The notes under the pieces were generated by a model, which did no database searches, was not told the DNA's origin, and saw only the letters and a program-made list of their open reading frames with translations. From Merluccius polli (lineage: Eukaryota > Chordata > Actinopteri > Gadiformes > Merlucciidae), in NCBI GenBank assembly GCA_030340625.1, contig JAOPHQ010005456.1, positions 1 through 64,000 of the forward strand: a stretch of 64,000 bases of DNA, read 5' to 3'. Of this stretch, positions 1-14,600 are shown piece by piece (positions within the stretch are counted from its first letter, which is position 1; the number at the start of each line of letters is the position of its first letter). A program made the translations under genes and the position numbers.

Positions 1-94
1 TGCATAGTGTGTTACTACGGACACCTAGTCATGCTCCGCGGGGTTGCTCACCAACCCCGTTCCCCCTGCCACCCATGCCTCCCCGCCCTTTCGG

Positions 95-145
95 CCAATC
101 GCGCGCCAGTGGCAGCACCCTCTCCGCCAATGGCGGGGCAGCCAT
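95..145. promoter_or_regulatory. paired CCAAT boxes in GC-rich sequence
   Basis: Two GCCAAT pentamer-plus sites (gGCCAATCg and cGCCAATGg) lie about 35 bp apart in CpG-containing sequence. This arrangement is typical of NF-Y-bound TATA-less promoters. No transcript is visible beside it, so this is only a candidate. Confidence 0.3.
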
Positions 146-2858
146 GTTTACATCCTCCCGGAAAGGCTGGGGCCATGATTAGGCATTCAAAGCAGTCAAG
201 CGGAAGAGGGAGGGAGAGGGTAAGACAGAGAGTGAGAGGTTAGAGAGACGCAGAGAAAGAGGGAAAGAGAGAGAGAGGGGAGAGAGAGAGAGGAGAGGGG
301 GGAGAGAGTGAAAGAGAGAGAGAGAGAGGGGAAATGGGAGAGGAGAGTGGAAAGGGGGAAGATGAGGAGGACAAGGTGTCCATTATGAGTTGAATGGATT
401 GATGCACTCCATAAAACACCCGCCACTCAGACTGACTCCGACACAGACAGACAGGACAGACAGACAGACAGACGGACTGTCCTAAATTTTAATGGGTCGT
501 CTAAAAAAGGATTCTAGGATACACTTTTCTTTAATTGGCCAAAGCAGCGCTGACTGAATTTCACATCATCGCCTGGGGGCCAGATATCGAAGGCTTTGTT
601 CTGTTCCTCCACGCTCCCTCTCCACTCGCTCCGCAGCACGGCGCCCCTGGTGTGCCAAGTTCGACACATTATTTGGATGCTCAGTTGGTAGAAGGATATA
701 GAAGTGAGAGTCCAAGGGACCGTGTTTGCCAATCAGTTGCTTCAAAATAGACCGAGCGGCAAAGATGCCAAAAAAAAGCTGTTGGGCATAAGTCTTTATT
801 TCATTTTTGGATAATGCAATATGACAAATCAAGAAATCATCTACTGATAAGTGGGTGTGGGTGGGTGGGTGTGTGTTGAAAGTTTAATGATCTGACTATG
901 GGTTGACCTTCTTTTGTCAGTAGGCAGTCTCTGTTTACTGTGCAGCATAGGTGGCCAATCACAGGCATTGCTTAGAGTGAGAGAGACACACAGGGAAAGA
1001 CCAAGAGAGAGAGAGAGTTCATTTCATTTTGTCACAGCAAGGCCGCACCATCCTTTGTATTATCTATTTGCATTTAACGCTTAACCTGTGACATTATGAT
1101 GGACCAAACTCTAGTTCAATCAATTGATCCTTCATAATGTGCGCAAATGTGTGTATTCATACATATCCGTGTGTGTGTACTCCTACTACTTTTTCACCTC
1201 CTCTGCTGTTTCCCATGACAGTATGTTCAAAAACTACAACTCCCGCCATCAAAACCACCATCTCTCCCTGAAGGTTATTCAAGGGTCCATCTGAAGTCAT
1301 CTATTCGTGTCTGCGAGGAGAATGCATTTGTTCAGGTCTGAGCACACTCAGGAGAGAGGGGGAGAGAGAGAGGGGGGGAGCGCTGGATCTGGGTCAGTGA
1401 CACGCAAACAGCAGCTCCAACAGATTTACGAGCCTCACTGTAAATGGATGATTTCCACGACGACCAGAGTGGCGGTTGCAGAGCAGTTGTCGGACAACAA
1501 GTCGTTTGTGCTCACTCCTGAGACCAGTTCTGTGTGCCTGGCAACAGAGCTGCCACCGGCGGCATGCTGCTGAGCATTGGGGGTCGTACACTGTCTAACT
1601 GTGAGGGTAACAAACAGGGACTTTTTTCCCCGATTCCGAGAAATGTCTTCCATCACAAAAATCCACCACATGCAGGCGTATGTTCAAATTCTTCATTTCA
1701 CTTTTTACCCACCCCAGCGGGCCTCTAAATGAGATCAATCAACATGGAAAATGATTTGTGATTTTATTTTGTTGTTTTTTTGGCTTTGTCACCCTCTAGT
1801 AGCTCATAAACCTCCATCCCGTTGAACGAATGTGTCCTCTCCACAGTGATAAAACCTCCTCTTGAATCACCATCACATCAAATAATGAGAAGCACTCATT
1901 TGCCCCGATCCAACCAATACACACTGGTCTCTGTCTTTATCCCAACTGTCCCGTTTGTTTTTCCTCCACAGACACCAGACTCTGGGGGGGTTAGGCCGAT
2001 GTTGTCACTGATCCCTACTGGCTTCCTTTGCCTTTAATTAGCTGGAGCATGTACTTGTACGATAAATTACGTCGCGCAGAGCAGAATGGCAGCTTGTGTG
2101 TTGTCGGGGCACGCCTGCGAGCGCGCGCAGGGAATTCAGCCTCACCGAAACCTTTTTTTACAATATCCCTCCCTAAATTGTCATCAAGACCTTTTCGCGC
2201 ACCACCTCATATGCAAGCGGTAAAAAAATTGATGAATACACACACAGTGGCTGAGCAAAGAGTGCCAGCACCCCCTTTATACACAATTATTACTGCAAGA
2301 AGGCCATGGCCAGTGGGAAACAGTGGAAAGGAAAAGTCAGCAAACACTGCTCATGCTCCCAGCCTGTTTATTTAGCAAACACAAATGAACACAAAACATC
2401 AATGGAAAACATACGGTGGAATGCACAAAGAGACACTATTTTTAATATATTTTTGAATATATTTATTTTCAACTATCTATATACTTTTTCTATTATTGTA
2501 AATGTGTCCATTTTGAGAATAAAGTCCCACATACCACCTGCAGTACCCTCGTATACCACCAATGGTAGCACAGGTTGAAAAAAACAAATGAGCCAGAGCA
2601 ACCAGAGCATGATGTCAGCTGTTGAAGAGGGGTGTGTGTGTGTGTGTGTGGGTGTGTGGGTGTGGAGATGGGACTGTGCAACTCATGCTTGAGTTGCTTT
2701 TGTTACAATGAAAGTACTGTGTGTGTGTGTGTGTGTGTGTGTGCATGCTTCCCTGATTGTGTCGCCAGGCTGCTATACGTGTGTGTATGTGTGTGTGTGT
2801 CAGGGTGTGTTACAACTTTGTATCTGTCATGGATGTGCCCATCTGCACTGCTCAGGGG

Positions 2859-2894
<36 letters not shown>

Positions 2895-4429
2895 GTGCGT
2901 GTGTGCGTGCGTGCGTGCGTGCGTGCAGTGTGTGTGTGTGTGAGATTGAGTGGTTATCCCAGTCTGTGTGCAGTGGCTTGAAGTTACCAATCCATGCCTT
3001 GAGGATTTAGGGCAGCTAATTAGTATGTATGGTGGCTGGCTGCCATGGTAACGCAAGGTTGTGTGCGTGTATGCGTGTGTGTCGTGGGGGTGGTGGTGGC
3101 GGCGGTGGCTCTATTGAACGCGTCTCTGAAGCTAAGTTGGTGCTTATCTCTGTCTGCCTACGGACATATGGTCTGTGAAGATACGCCGCCGTGGAGGTGA
3201 CTTCCATGTGTACGCGGTGCGGCAGAACGAGCCGTACCTGCCTCTCAACACAACGCTCTCTGGACTAGGACGGAGGGGATGAGTGGGTTTAAATGGAGAG
3301 AAAAGCGCACACACACACACACACACAGACACACGCACACGCACATCTTAATTAACCTGATCACCAGCAGAATGTTTAACACCGAATCAAAGTCAATGTC
3401 TCTTCTGCGGGCCTAGAGATTTAATATCCATTCTCGACCTGGCGGATTTGATTGGCACCTCCATCTTTCTTTTTTTTTTACACAAAGCCCTTTGAGGTCT
3501 GGCTGTCACCTTCGTTCAGACCCCCCTCCCCCCCCTGCCTCCCATCTATTTCCTCCCCGCTCCGCCGGTCCTCGGGGGACTCCAGCATCTTATTGACCTT
3601 TTTAAAGTGTGCCCAGTCTGCTGGCGGCGTTGTAGCGGTTAGCGCTCTCGGCTCCTCCTCAAGCCGAAGCCTCTATGATCTCTCTCTGCTCCGAGGGGCC
3701 TACTGGTGGGTAAGGGGGGGGGGGGGGGGGGGGCAATACCAACAAAGAACCTGGCTTTTTTAGCCCCCCTAAAGCCTCAGGTTAGCCCACGAGAGCCTCA
3801 TGTTTTTTACCGTGAGCGCAACGTCGGAGCAGCGAGCGCAGCAGACGTGGTGGTGGAAACGGATGCACAAAAACGGATTTCAAAGCTCAAGGATACCGTG
3901 CCTTAGCACTCGTTCCGAAACAAATATTTGTTTTCTCTAAGTACACCCTAATAATACCTTGCTCAATGAAGAGGCCTGCGTTTCATTATTATTATTCACA
4001 ATTGAAGCGTAATTACCATATTCATTCATCGCTTAATTAAACGAAACGGCGAGAATACTCTTACACTTCACAAGGGCTGCGCTTCTCGTTGGTCACATGG
4101 GAGGGCGTCTTTGGTCAGCAGAGCGTGCTTCACCATGCAGCTTAACAAACATGTGTTGATGGATACGTTCACCACCTGCACAGCCCCTCAACTGCCTGCG
4201 TTTGCAGCCTGTGCAAAACTGGCATTTAACGCAGGCTACAGTTGTACAAGGTGTAATTTTAAAGTCCTATCGGATCGATTTTCTCAGAGCTTTCATCCGC
4301 ATCTCATGATGCGTACGCAAGAGGTAAAGTCCGCACACTGTATTGGCCCCCCCCCCCACCCCCCCCCCCCCCCCCCATAGTGTTTATTTTCACCCAATAA
4401 AAACACGATCATCATTTCGACACGAAAAC

Positions 4430-4472
4430 AAGATCGACATTTCGATCACGTCGCGATCGTAATGTCGATCTT
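4430..4472. repeat. inverted repeat / foldback
   Basis: AAGATCGACATT (4430-4441) is exactly reverse-complementary to AATGTCGATCTT (4461-4472). After one mismatch, an inner CGATC/GATCG pair leaves a 7-nt loop. GAAAACAAGATC at 4424-4435 is also inverted at 4553-4564 (GATCTTGTTTTC). The region is unusually rich in TCGA/GATC, suggesting a small foldback or MITE-like element of about 4400-4570. Confidence 0.55.
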
Positions 4473-5150
4473 TCACGTTGATCTCGATCCGGGCGACGTT
4501 TCGATGCCCATCATCGGATGCGGCCGTATATATGTTGATGCTGTTTTCACGTTGATCTTGTTTTCCTTGGGGAAAGAGTTTTTTTCCCCCCATGGTACGT
4601 TTCGAGGTACCTCATGTCCTCAGTGGTCTGCACCATATGGAGGCTTTTGTCCATCCGTTGCTGCTGCTGTGTAAAAGCAGGCTGTTGCACCGTAGGGCGT
4701 TTCTGAGAGGGAGGCAAGTGGCCCTCAATAGCCCTCATTAATCACAATTAATGCTGGTGGGCACATTCAAGCGGGCCGATCGACCGGCATTATGATGAAT
4801 CCATGCTTGTCTCGTGCCGTACGTTTAGTTCACTGTTGTTTGGCATTGAAAAATGGCGTGTTTTGTTTGCCGTATTGGAGCACTTTGATGAAAATCCACT
4901 ATGAACGTGTTTGACCTCAGCGCTGATGAGTGATGACCTAATTTCATAATTTCCAGGAAGTACATCTTAGCCTGTTTGATGTTGAAAGAAAGGCTTATTT
5001 TGCATGAGGTCTGGTACAAAGCAATTATTCCATGGAAGTTGTTTTTGCTAATTGTTTGTGCCTCAAAAAAAATGTTGGTTTTATAATTGCAATGTAAAAA
5101 GTTTGGACGACCAAGGTGGTTCGCTTTCAACTGCATAAATGTAGTTGTAT

Positions 5151-5152
<2 letters not shown>

Positions 5153-5219
<67 letters not shown>
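5153..5219. repeat. (TG)n microsatellite
   Basis: This is a pure TG run of about 65 bp. Shorter TG/CA tracts of the same kind in the flank lie at 2630-2662, 2716-2743, 2861-2941, 3307-3330, 5560-5600, 6270-6305 and 7685-7722. Confidence 0.95.
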
Positions 5220-5223
<4 letters not shown>

Positions 5224-5555
5224 GTTGGCATTGATCCGTTTCTGACATGGATTGATCACAGTGCTTTGCGCGTGCGGCTCTCGGCTGAACTGTATCGCAG
5301 GGGGGTTCTTCTGTTTAAATGCGACGTCCCGTCCATCCGGCCCGTGAGTCATGCTCGGTGTAATGTGCTGCCTTGGAAATAAAACCACATTAACGTATCG
5401 ATATACACATCCTCCCGAGCATAAATATACACGCGTATAAATGCGTATGTTTTTAATCGACTGCACTGCATCCCATTAAAGTAAAACTAAAACAACGACG
5501 ACCCCCCCCCACACCCCTGGAGTTTCATTGGGCCCTCATTTGGTTGTAATAATTG

Positions 5556-5599
<44 letters not shown>

Positions 5600-6264
5600 G
5601 CGGGCGGTGTGTGTGTGTGTGTGCGTACCATTCAGGCGCAGCAGCAGCAGCGATGCCGCTGGCTGTCACCATGCGTTGGGCTTTATTATGATGTGTAGAA
5701 TAAGGGGCCCCGGGGCCGGGGAACGGGACCGGGACCTCCGTAAAAAAAAGGCCTCTTTTAATTTCCCCTGCGTCGCCTGCTGATTGACGACGTGGCGGGA
5801 TGGAGGCGTAGACGCATGCACGCGTTGTGCACGTACACACACACTACACTACACTACACACAGTGAGACTGGGGGCACTGCATTGGGCTGGGGAAGGCAG
5901 GTAGCTCACCGGAAGCCAGTAAAGGAGGGTGGAGGAAGGGGAGTCTGTCTGTCTGTCTGTCTGTCTGTCTCATATGCTGCCTTAGAAGTGTATTTGTTAC
6001 GCTTCAGTGTCCTCACATCTGTGGACAGGAGCACAGATGACTCATGTCTTGCAGTTGCTTTTCAAAAGCACACACGCATGCAATTGCGTTAAAATATGCA
6101 CATGCACATTGTCTTGAAGGTTTTTTTTCAGCCAGCGGCGCTAGTACTCATATAACATAACGCTCATTTTGGTTTGTGAGAAAGGAGAGAAACGGAGAGA
6201 TATTTTTAAATGCATGTGCTTTGTTCTTTCCATGTTTATGCACGAGAAGAGGGAAACTGACTAC

Positions 6265-6307
<43 letters not shown>

Positions 6308-7682
6308 TCTGCTGTCTCTGAGCAGGTGTGGCTCAGCAAGCCTGTTGAACACTTAGTTTTCAGCGCTGCGAGCGGCGGCGATGACTGGCCGCAGAGCCAT
6401 GATGTCATCCCTCTCCTCTGTTTCAAAAGATGCTGAGCAGCACGCTCTCGCAGCGAGTCCTCACACTGCAGTAGAAAAACTTAGTGTGATTTAAAGGGGC
6501 CCACTGTGCAAGAACGTTATGTAATGCATGAGGGCTATTAGGATACAATCGATACAGCTGATTATCGCAATATTTTTTTCTCAATACTTTATCGATTCTC
6601 CAGCTCCAGCTCGTATCGATACATTAAAAAAAAGGAGGGAAAAAAAAGTTTTTTTTTTTTAATAAGCACAAGGAAAGTGTACAGAACAATACAGGGAATA
6701 GATTTTCAAAATTAAGGATGTAATTCAGTCATCGACGCTAGGGCTAAAGATTTTCTTAGTCGACTCTTAGTCGCCATTTCAAGCCGATAGTCGACTAATC
6801 GTCGCACTTTTAACGTAATTATTTCGATTTATTTTTTGGGGCATCAGAGATTGTTTTGAGTTCCAGGGCGAGAGTGTTATAACAGAAACACTGTTAACCT
6901 TGTGCTTCTTTACAGATAATACAATACCGTAAAAATCAGCCTTTCAAATATATTTTTTACAAGCACGCACGAAGCGGGCCGCCTGTTAACGGCATGGACA
7001 AAGCGGTTCTGAAGGTTGTCGGAAAAACAACCAGGAAGGAGACGTTGAACACTTTTGATAATCGTATTTATACTCCGTATAACTGCACACAACTTTATTT
7101 AAAAGCAAGTAAATGGAAAAAATGTTTGTTGTTATTTTCGTGTGGATGTGCGGCTCCTTCGGGGGAGCGGTTCATGTTAATAGCGGAGTCCGGGAGGGTT
7201 CACCTTCACGGGCGTAGTTACGAGGGATGCGCGACTGTCGTCTTGTAAGGGTTAGAAAGATATTAGATATTCAACAGATATTCACGCTCCAGATTACAGC
7301 GATCAGACGCGGGGAAATAAAGCTGCGATCACCGGTATGAGTCCCGTGTGTCTAGCGGTGTCTACCTATCTAGTTCAATAAAATGTGATTTACATATTAC
7401 ACTATCCAGGTGGTACACACAGCAAGTTGTATTCATTTCAGTGTGTGAATTGCTTGATTTTGTTTGGTTCTCAATTGCAAGTGTTGCATGTGCAGAAGTA
7501 ACATTTTTATTTCACTTGGTAATGATTGGTAATTATTCTGTTTACACACAGCCAGTGGTGGTGTTTATTACTATCCATTTTTTTGTCAGTATGTATTATC
7601 AGTATGAGTATTGATTATTGTATGTATTATTATTTATTATGGCTTAAGGACAAAAATGGCTTTATATTCAGTTACTACAAGG

Positions 7683-7726
<44 letters not shown>

Positions 7727-8317
7727 AGGGTGTATGTTTTCATGTGTGTTTTAGGGTGTGTGTGTGCGTGCGTGCGTGCGTGTGTGTGTGATGGATGTGC
7801 TTGTCATCCCTCGGTACGGCTAGTAACGTTGTGAGCAGTGTGTGATGTTCTGCTCCAGCGGGCCTCTGGAGGTCCGCTGGAGCATGGCAACACGCAGCAT
7901 TCATCCTGCCCACTCAGAGCTCGTCTGGCCGGGGTCTGACAGCCCATTACTCCCATCCAAGCTCTAGAAAGGAACAAGCCTCCGTCGGCCCCCAGCCTGG
8001 AGGGATACTCGCAGGGCCGGTGAGGGTTTCCAAAAATAACTTCATTGCCCTTGCTCCTCTTTTGTTTTACAGACACTTTTAGTTGAGTTGTTTTATTAAA
8101 AAGGGGGATTGTTTTACAATTCAGCTAGAGGAAAAGTAGACATTGTAAGTGTTAGTTTTTGTCAGTAATATTGTTCATTGTTCAAGTGTTGTCTAGGTAT
8201 GTAGAGGCATGAATGGATGTATTATTCTCGGGATGGGGATACGATACTCGGATACTGTATCTGATGGGGTGTTTCGACACACAGCCAAAAAGTACAGGAA
8301 GCGATCCCTACCTCCTG

Positions 8318-8395
8318 AACAAGATGTGTAACTCCTGAATGACATGTGTTTGAATTCACCGTACGTTGCTTTGGATAAGCGTCTTCAAAAAATGT
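8318..8395 (+). repeat. SINE-type tail fragment
   Basis: The segment contains CTGAATGACATGTGT and TTGCTTTGGATAAGCGTC. It closely resembles the 3' part of the element at 40985-41145 and the GTAAGTCGCTTTGGATAAAAGCG-type tails common in teleost SINEs. Only the tail is recognisable. Confidence 0.5.
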
Positions 8396-8700
8396 ACAAA
8401 ATAGGACTCGATAAAGATGCGGCGTCTCCCACACATTTCTGATGTTCTGTACCCATCATCCTATCTAAGAAGCCATTACCAGCATTAACCCCCGCTCCTT
8501 ACCGAGACCTCTCCCCTCATCCAGCACCGAGTGTGCCTCTCGAGTTAATGCACGTCTGTTGTTACAGGAGTGTTTGCTTGTGGGATGCTTGTGTGTGTGT
8601 CTTGAGGATTGTTAAGTGGCTAATTTCACTAACCAGTCCACTCCAGAGCAGCACTGGTAAATTACACCACACACAGGTCGATGGAGATAATTAGCAAGCC

Positions 8701-8701
<1 letters not shown>

Positions 8702-8732
<31 letters not shown>
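8702..8732. repeat. poly-C run (31 bp)
   Basis: A pure homopolymer run of C. Such runs recur in the window at 4347-4376, 21923-21948, 37648-37671, 42593-42616 and 47948-47971, and poly-G at 3714-3733, 12590-12609 and 20466-20489. Confidence 0.95.
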
Positions 8733-8734
<2 letters not shown>

Positions 8735-11119
8735 AGTAATGGCTCTGCTATGACCTAGGACAGTTTGGCGGTTAGCTCAAGCCCGTCTCTCTCGACCCTC
8801 ACCTCACCCTCCACGATATCTGAGGCCATAATCAGGCCAAGGCCCGTGAGATTTCGACGTACAAGTTGGATTGATTCACAGGCTATCTCGGTGAATACAT
8901 CAGATCATTATGGATATCAACATGTTAAGGAAGAAGAAAGGGAATCAATAAGGTATTTTTTTTAGATCAACCTATTGGGAGTCGTAACCATGGAAGTGGA
9001 AGCAGACGGGCGTGTGAATACGAACGTACTTTGTTGTAATTGGTCTGGAGACGGACCATAACGTCTCTTGGCCATATAACGTATAAATTATTCCTTGTCA
9101 AGGTCTTTGACCTAATTGGATACTACAGCAGTATCAGAAAATGAAAGAAAAATGGACTAAGCCAATCAGTATGAGTGTGGTGGGGTGAAAGTGTGTTACT
9201 GTAACTCTTTACTTTGAACTCAACATAATGATGATGATTTCGCAAATTAATCCCAAGCAATATCTAGTTCTTTCATTGTTAATTCTGAGATTGAACCGCC
9301 GTGGCTCCCTCAAGACTGTGTGGTTCGGTGAAAATCCACATGAACCAGAAGCATGAGTCATAAATGCAGTGCTCAGAGTGTGCAGTGTTCAGATGCTTGG
9401 TAGGGTGCAGTTTCTTGCTGTGTTCCCTGCTATGGATTTCATCCTCGGGGCTAACAGCGGGCGCTTGTATCTCCATACACTTGATCAGCGAACTCAACCA
9501 TCTACCCCCAGATACTATTTTTAGGTTATTTTATGTTTGCGTTTTTTGGGGGGGTTTTTTGCAAAAAAGGGAAAAGGACGCCAAGCACAACACACTAAGC
9601 TGGCGCGAGTCATTCGACGGGGCGCTTGGTTTGCGACCGTATATATTTTCACTTGTTTAATATTGCTCTTTTTTTTTCTTTTGGATATATATATATACGG
9701 TGCATCAATGCCAAGGTGTACCAGCTCAGTCCAAACAACACTCACCAACTCGTTGGCATTGGAGTAAGCGTTTGTGTCAACCGGGGTACGGTTGCCATGT
9801 CGGCGCCTTCCGTCGCCAAGGAAACAAGGATGTCTATTGAGTTTGACAGGTGGGCTTTGGGAGCCTTCTATCCCAGACATGTTGACTCGAGGCTTGGAGG
9901 GGGGACGGGGGCGGCTTTGTTCTCCGAGAACGGCACACGAAAAACAGAACCGCAAGCTAGTCGCGAACACGATAATATGTCAGTTCTGTCAAATTTCAGA
10001 CACTTTAGACGTGAGACGACAAGAGGGAGCACATGCGTTTACCGGTTTTACTGTTATCCATGTTATACTAGTGGCATTTTTAGCTGATTATCAGCCGACC
10101 CGATACCAAACAAAATCTCTCTCTGTCTCTGTTTATTTGTGTTGTCCATTTCTCCGAGCTATCGGATCAGCGGCGGACACAGGAAGCCCAGTGAGCTGCT
10201 TTGTGTATACAAAGTAAGCCGTGCATCAGCGGCACCGGCATAAAGAAAGGCCTATCTGCTATCTAAATGAGCGGTGTTTTATGAACAACACTCTGATTGT
10301 TCCAGCCATACGCTGCTGAAGAAAATCCCCCTATGTAGCAGGAAGCGGCCATTTGTGATGTTTTTCCCGATGGCTTACCCAAATGATCCTCACTGTGCTG
10401 TAGCAGCCCACGGGCAAACGTTTTGAAGTCCGCCGTTTTTGCCGCTCAGTAGCAGTGGGATACATGCTGCATTAAGGATGAGCAGCAAAACACCGGGTAT
10501 AAAGTGTAGTTTGTGGTTCGAGAAACAGGAATTACTCACGAGTCACGTCTGTATTTCACCCGCAGGGGGGACATATACTGTTGCATGGAAATTATCCTCA
10601 TGAGCACTGTATGACCGGTTTATTGATGTATGAGGAAGTACCTGGCGTTGTCCGGGAAATGTTGATGACCCGTGTCTTCGCGCTGCCCAGCAAAGCGTCT
10701 ACTGTATTGGGAGTTTAGCCAAACCACCTTTACGGTAATTGAGGAGTTAGACGCTGTGGCTCGTCCCGACCAACTGCCACTTTTTGTCAAACTGACCGGT
10801 GACCAGCACACATACACCACCTCGCATCACACATGTCGATCTTCTTTGACGCAGTGTGCATCCTTCGCTCTTTGATCGGAAATGGTAAGTACCCTCACCT
10901 GTATGTGACCTCCGCCCCCCCACCCCCCCCAGCTCCTATTAACCTAAATGGGAGTCTGCGTGTAAGATGATTGTATGACGTATTATGATGATTCACTTAT
11001 TTTAGTCCTGTCCCAATGTGCGTATTGAATATAGATGTCAGACTCATCGCTAACTAATGGGTGTTATGAATACGGTCGGCTGAAGCAAAGGCTGGTCGAT
11101 TTTAAAAACATCATTTAGT

Positions 11120-11584
<465 letters not shown>

Positions 11585-12025
11585 TGGGGGGGGGCGGTCC
11601 ATTGAACTGATGGCAGGTTAGGGCTGATGGAGCCTTTCTTAAGTGAAATTCCCTCTCTATTGACTCACGGCCCAGCATTGATTTTCCTTCTCCGTTCTTT
11701 TTTTTTTTCCTCCTGTGTTTTGTGCGGCTCACGCAAAGAACTTGTCAGGATGCATTAACTGATTGAAGAGGTGTGTGTGTGCGTGTGCGTGTGCATGTGC
11801 GTGACACAGTATGACGGTGCTGAGAGAAGGCATAGGCAATGTAACTGCATCAAACTACTACACTGTTTATTATCATCTGAGAGCACCAGCCATGCATTGT
11901 TGAATAGGCCTGTGTCCTCAGGTGGACCTGGCCTGACTGACCTGTGTCCTCACACTGTGCTGGTTTACTACCGCAAAACAAATAATTTAAAGGTAATGGA
12001 ATGGGCACTTCACTTTCCGTTGTGT

Positions 12026-12056
<31 letters not shown>

Positions 12057-12608
12057 GGAGGGGGTGTAATTGAGTGTCATTTAATAGGAAGGAAGCTTTG
12101 AGAGACTGTTCTCTTTTTATGCTGGTTAAGTTCCTGTCTAGATGTTGTATATTGGCAAATGCGGGGTTTCATGCGCTATTAAAGTCTACAGTTGTGTGGA
12201 TGTTTGTTCTTCTTTTGAATTTTTTTTATTTTTTTTAAATAAAAACAAAGTGGATCAAAAGAGAAAGAAGGGCACACTGTATTAAATTGAAATGAATTAT
12301 AACATTGGGAATGATATGAATGGGGTTCGTACAACCTTATGAATACCTCATTTTCAAAAACGGCCCAAACCGTTTAATTAAAAACGACAGGAGATTAAAA
12401 TATTCCAAAGTAATTGTACAGTTGGCAGTCTGAGATATTGGTGGAAACCCAGACTCTGTCACACACACACACACACAGGCACACACTGGCACACACTGGC
12501 ACACACTGGCACACACACATACACTGGCACACACTGAGACCAGAAGGTGGACAGAAAGGCAATGGCTGATGGCAGAGAGAGAACAGATGGGGGGGGGGGG
12601 GGGGGGGG

Positions 12609-12642
<34 letters not shown>

Positions 12643-13335
12643 GAGACCTAGCGGGTGAGAGACGGAGGCTGTTTGGTAATGGCAGCGCAGTTGGAGGAGC
12701 ACGACTGTTAGACGTAATATCCCTCGTTCGTCTGATTTCTATTAACCCCTTTTGCACACGACTTCCATAAGCGGCAAGTTGCATCATTCGCATCAGCGGC
12801 CAGGCCTTCATCACAGAGGTGTAATAGTAGGGGCCAGACACGGGTGCATCTCACGACGTCGAGGGCACCCCTGGCATCCCCCACAGACCCGTAATTCACT
12901 GGATGAGCTCCACCTGTTTCCGCTCCTACTTACATCTCTGTGACGAAGGGCCCATTGGTGGGATTAGACTGGCGCTACGAGCCAACACCGCCCTTTTGTG
13001 ATTTCGACGCCCCTTTTTTTTGTTATCCGAATGCGCCGATGCGAAGCAAAGTAGTGATTGCCATAACAATTTTTTTCAACTGCCATCGTGGAAGTAACGT
13101 CCTCAAATAACATCCTCAAATGGCGACAAAAATGTGTTTATTATTGCTATTATTATGACCGTGACAATAATAAACGGCGCCGACAAACGGCGGCCAGTTT
13201 TGAAAAAGTGACTGGCGAAATCAAAAACGACCTTGCAAAAAAATCAAAGCGCACGGTAATAGCCGGGGGTCTATGTTTGTATGTGAGAGTGGCCTGCAGT
13301 CACTCTCTCGCTCTCTCACCCACGCACACACACAG

Positions 13336-13336
13336 A

Positions 13337-13400
<64 letters not shown>
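13336..13400. repeat. (CA)n microsatellite
   Basis: A CA run of about 65 bp preceded by an imperfect CA/GACA stretch from 13321. Confidence 0.95.
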
Positions 13401-13401
<1 letters not shown>

Positions 13402-13609
13402 CCGCCAGATGGACGGACTGTTTTGTTTATGATTGCTGTGTGGTGGGTGGTCCGGTGACTGTGCGTTGGTGGTGTCTTCAGAAGGTGACAGACGGTCCCC
13501 TCCCGCCCCCTCCCTGATGACGGAGACTGGATGGTGTTGGCCTCATCGTGGCAGTTTGACCCCTGCTAGGATTTCTGCCATTAAGGCTTGCTTGTGGCTC
13601 ATTAGGTTC

Positions 13610-13651
<42 letters not shown>

Positions 13652-13800
13652 GTGTGACCGGTGCGTTGCGAGGAGGTTGATGGGTTTGTTTGTGTCTGTG
13701 TGTAAGTGGTGCATTTTATTTTGGTGTGTGTTTGCGGGGGTACATATCGTATGAGTCGAGTATGAGTGTTCCTGTGCAAGAGCAGAGGAAGTGCATCGAT

Positions 13801-13870
13801 GAGTGTGTGTGTGTGTGTGTGTGTTGTACAGCTGCGTCATGCCACAGCTGTACAACACACACACACACTC
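13801..13870. repeat. TG/CA hairpin with unique apical stem
   Basis: A left arm of TG units ending TTGTACAGCTG (to 13834) faces a right arm CAGCTGTACAA followed by CA units (13845-13870), across a 10-nt loop. At least 24 bp pair perfectly. The unique 11-bp apex plus the opposed TG and CA arms make a hairpin-forming palindrome, not two independent microsatellites. Confidence 0.8.
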
Positions 13871-14023
13871 TTGATACACTCATGTCTTCTGCCTATTCGC
13901 CTGTGGCGTCGTGTTGTGCAGCATCTCAGTAACTCAGGTTTTTTCAAGGGCGCTTTTCTAATGTGTGCAGTGGGCCATTTTCAGGCAGAAGGTCCACGCC
14001 TACGCACACACACATGCACGTGT

Positions 14024-14056
<33 letters not shown>

Positions 14057-14534
14057 AACACACGCGGACGCTACTCTCTTCCGTCCATCCATCTTCTTCT
14101 ATGCCCCGGTGATTTGATAAAGTGACTTTTACCCGTAGAGCTATGTCCTGTATGTTTTACTGCTCCCCCACATGTCTGACCACCAAATAAAGGGCTCTAT
14201 TTCATGGATGTAGACCAAGGGAAAGGTAGTATATTTCCCCCACTCGCTGTCACATTTGATTTGATGGTGGTAGGCCATTTCTCAACGAATCGTCTCTAGG
14301 GGGGTTTTCTTCTGGGGCTGTCACTGCGACTATATACTCTCTATACACTCTGTATAAGCTCTATGCGCTCTCTACTCTCTATACTCTCTCTATATACTTT
14401 ATATTTCATCTTTTTGGCCGTCACCATAGGTGAATTCTATGCAGGGTATTACTATAGTCTGACCAAACTCTCCGCTTTAACCGGCGTCGCTCCCTCACAT
14501 TCCCTCCAGTTTCATTATATTTCGGTCGCAGCCA

Positions 14535-14600
14535 GCCATTGGTTCGCCCAATCACAGCTCAAGCGCCACCCCCCCTGACTTGTGATTGGCCCGCCCCAAA
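14535..14600. promoter_or_regulatory. CCAAT/GC-box cluster upstream of exon 2
   Basis: The cluster has an inverted CCAAT (ATTGG 14538-14542), a direct CCAAT (14548-14552), a second inverted CCAAT (14585-14589) and an adjoining GC box CCCGCCCC (14590-14597). This is the layout of an NF-Y/Sp1 TATA-less promoter, about 400 bp before exon 2. It could drive an abr transcript beginning within 14600-14980, but no first exon was identified. Confidence 0.4.

Noticed and set aside
8765..8965. Open frame with RRTSWIDSQ, faintly like the LSWIDTLYS of the mammalian first exon
   Set aside because: The similarity is only four residues, there is no donor at the required position and phase, and the surrounding residues do not match.
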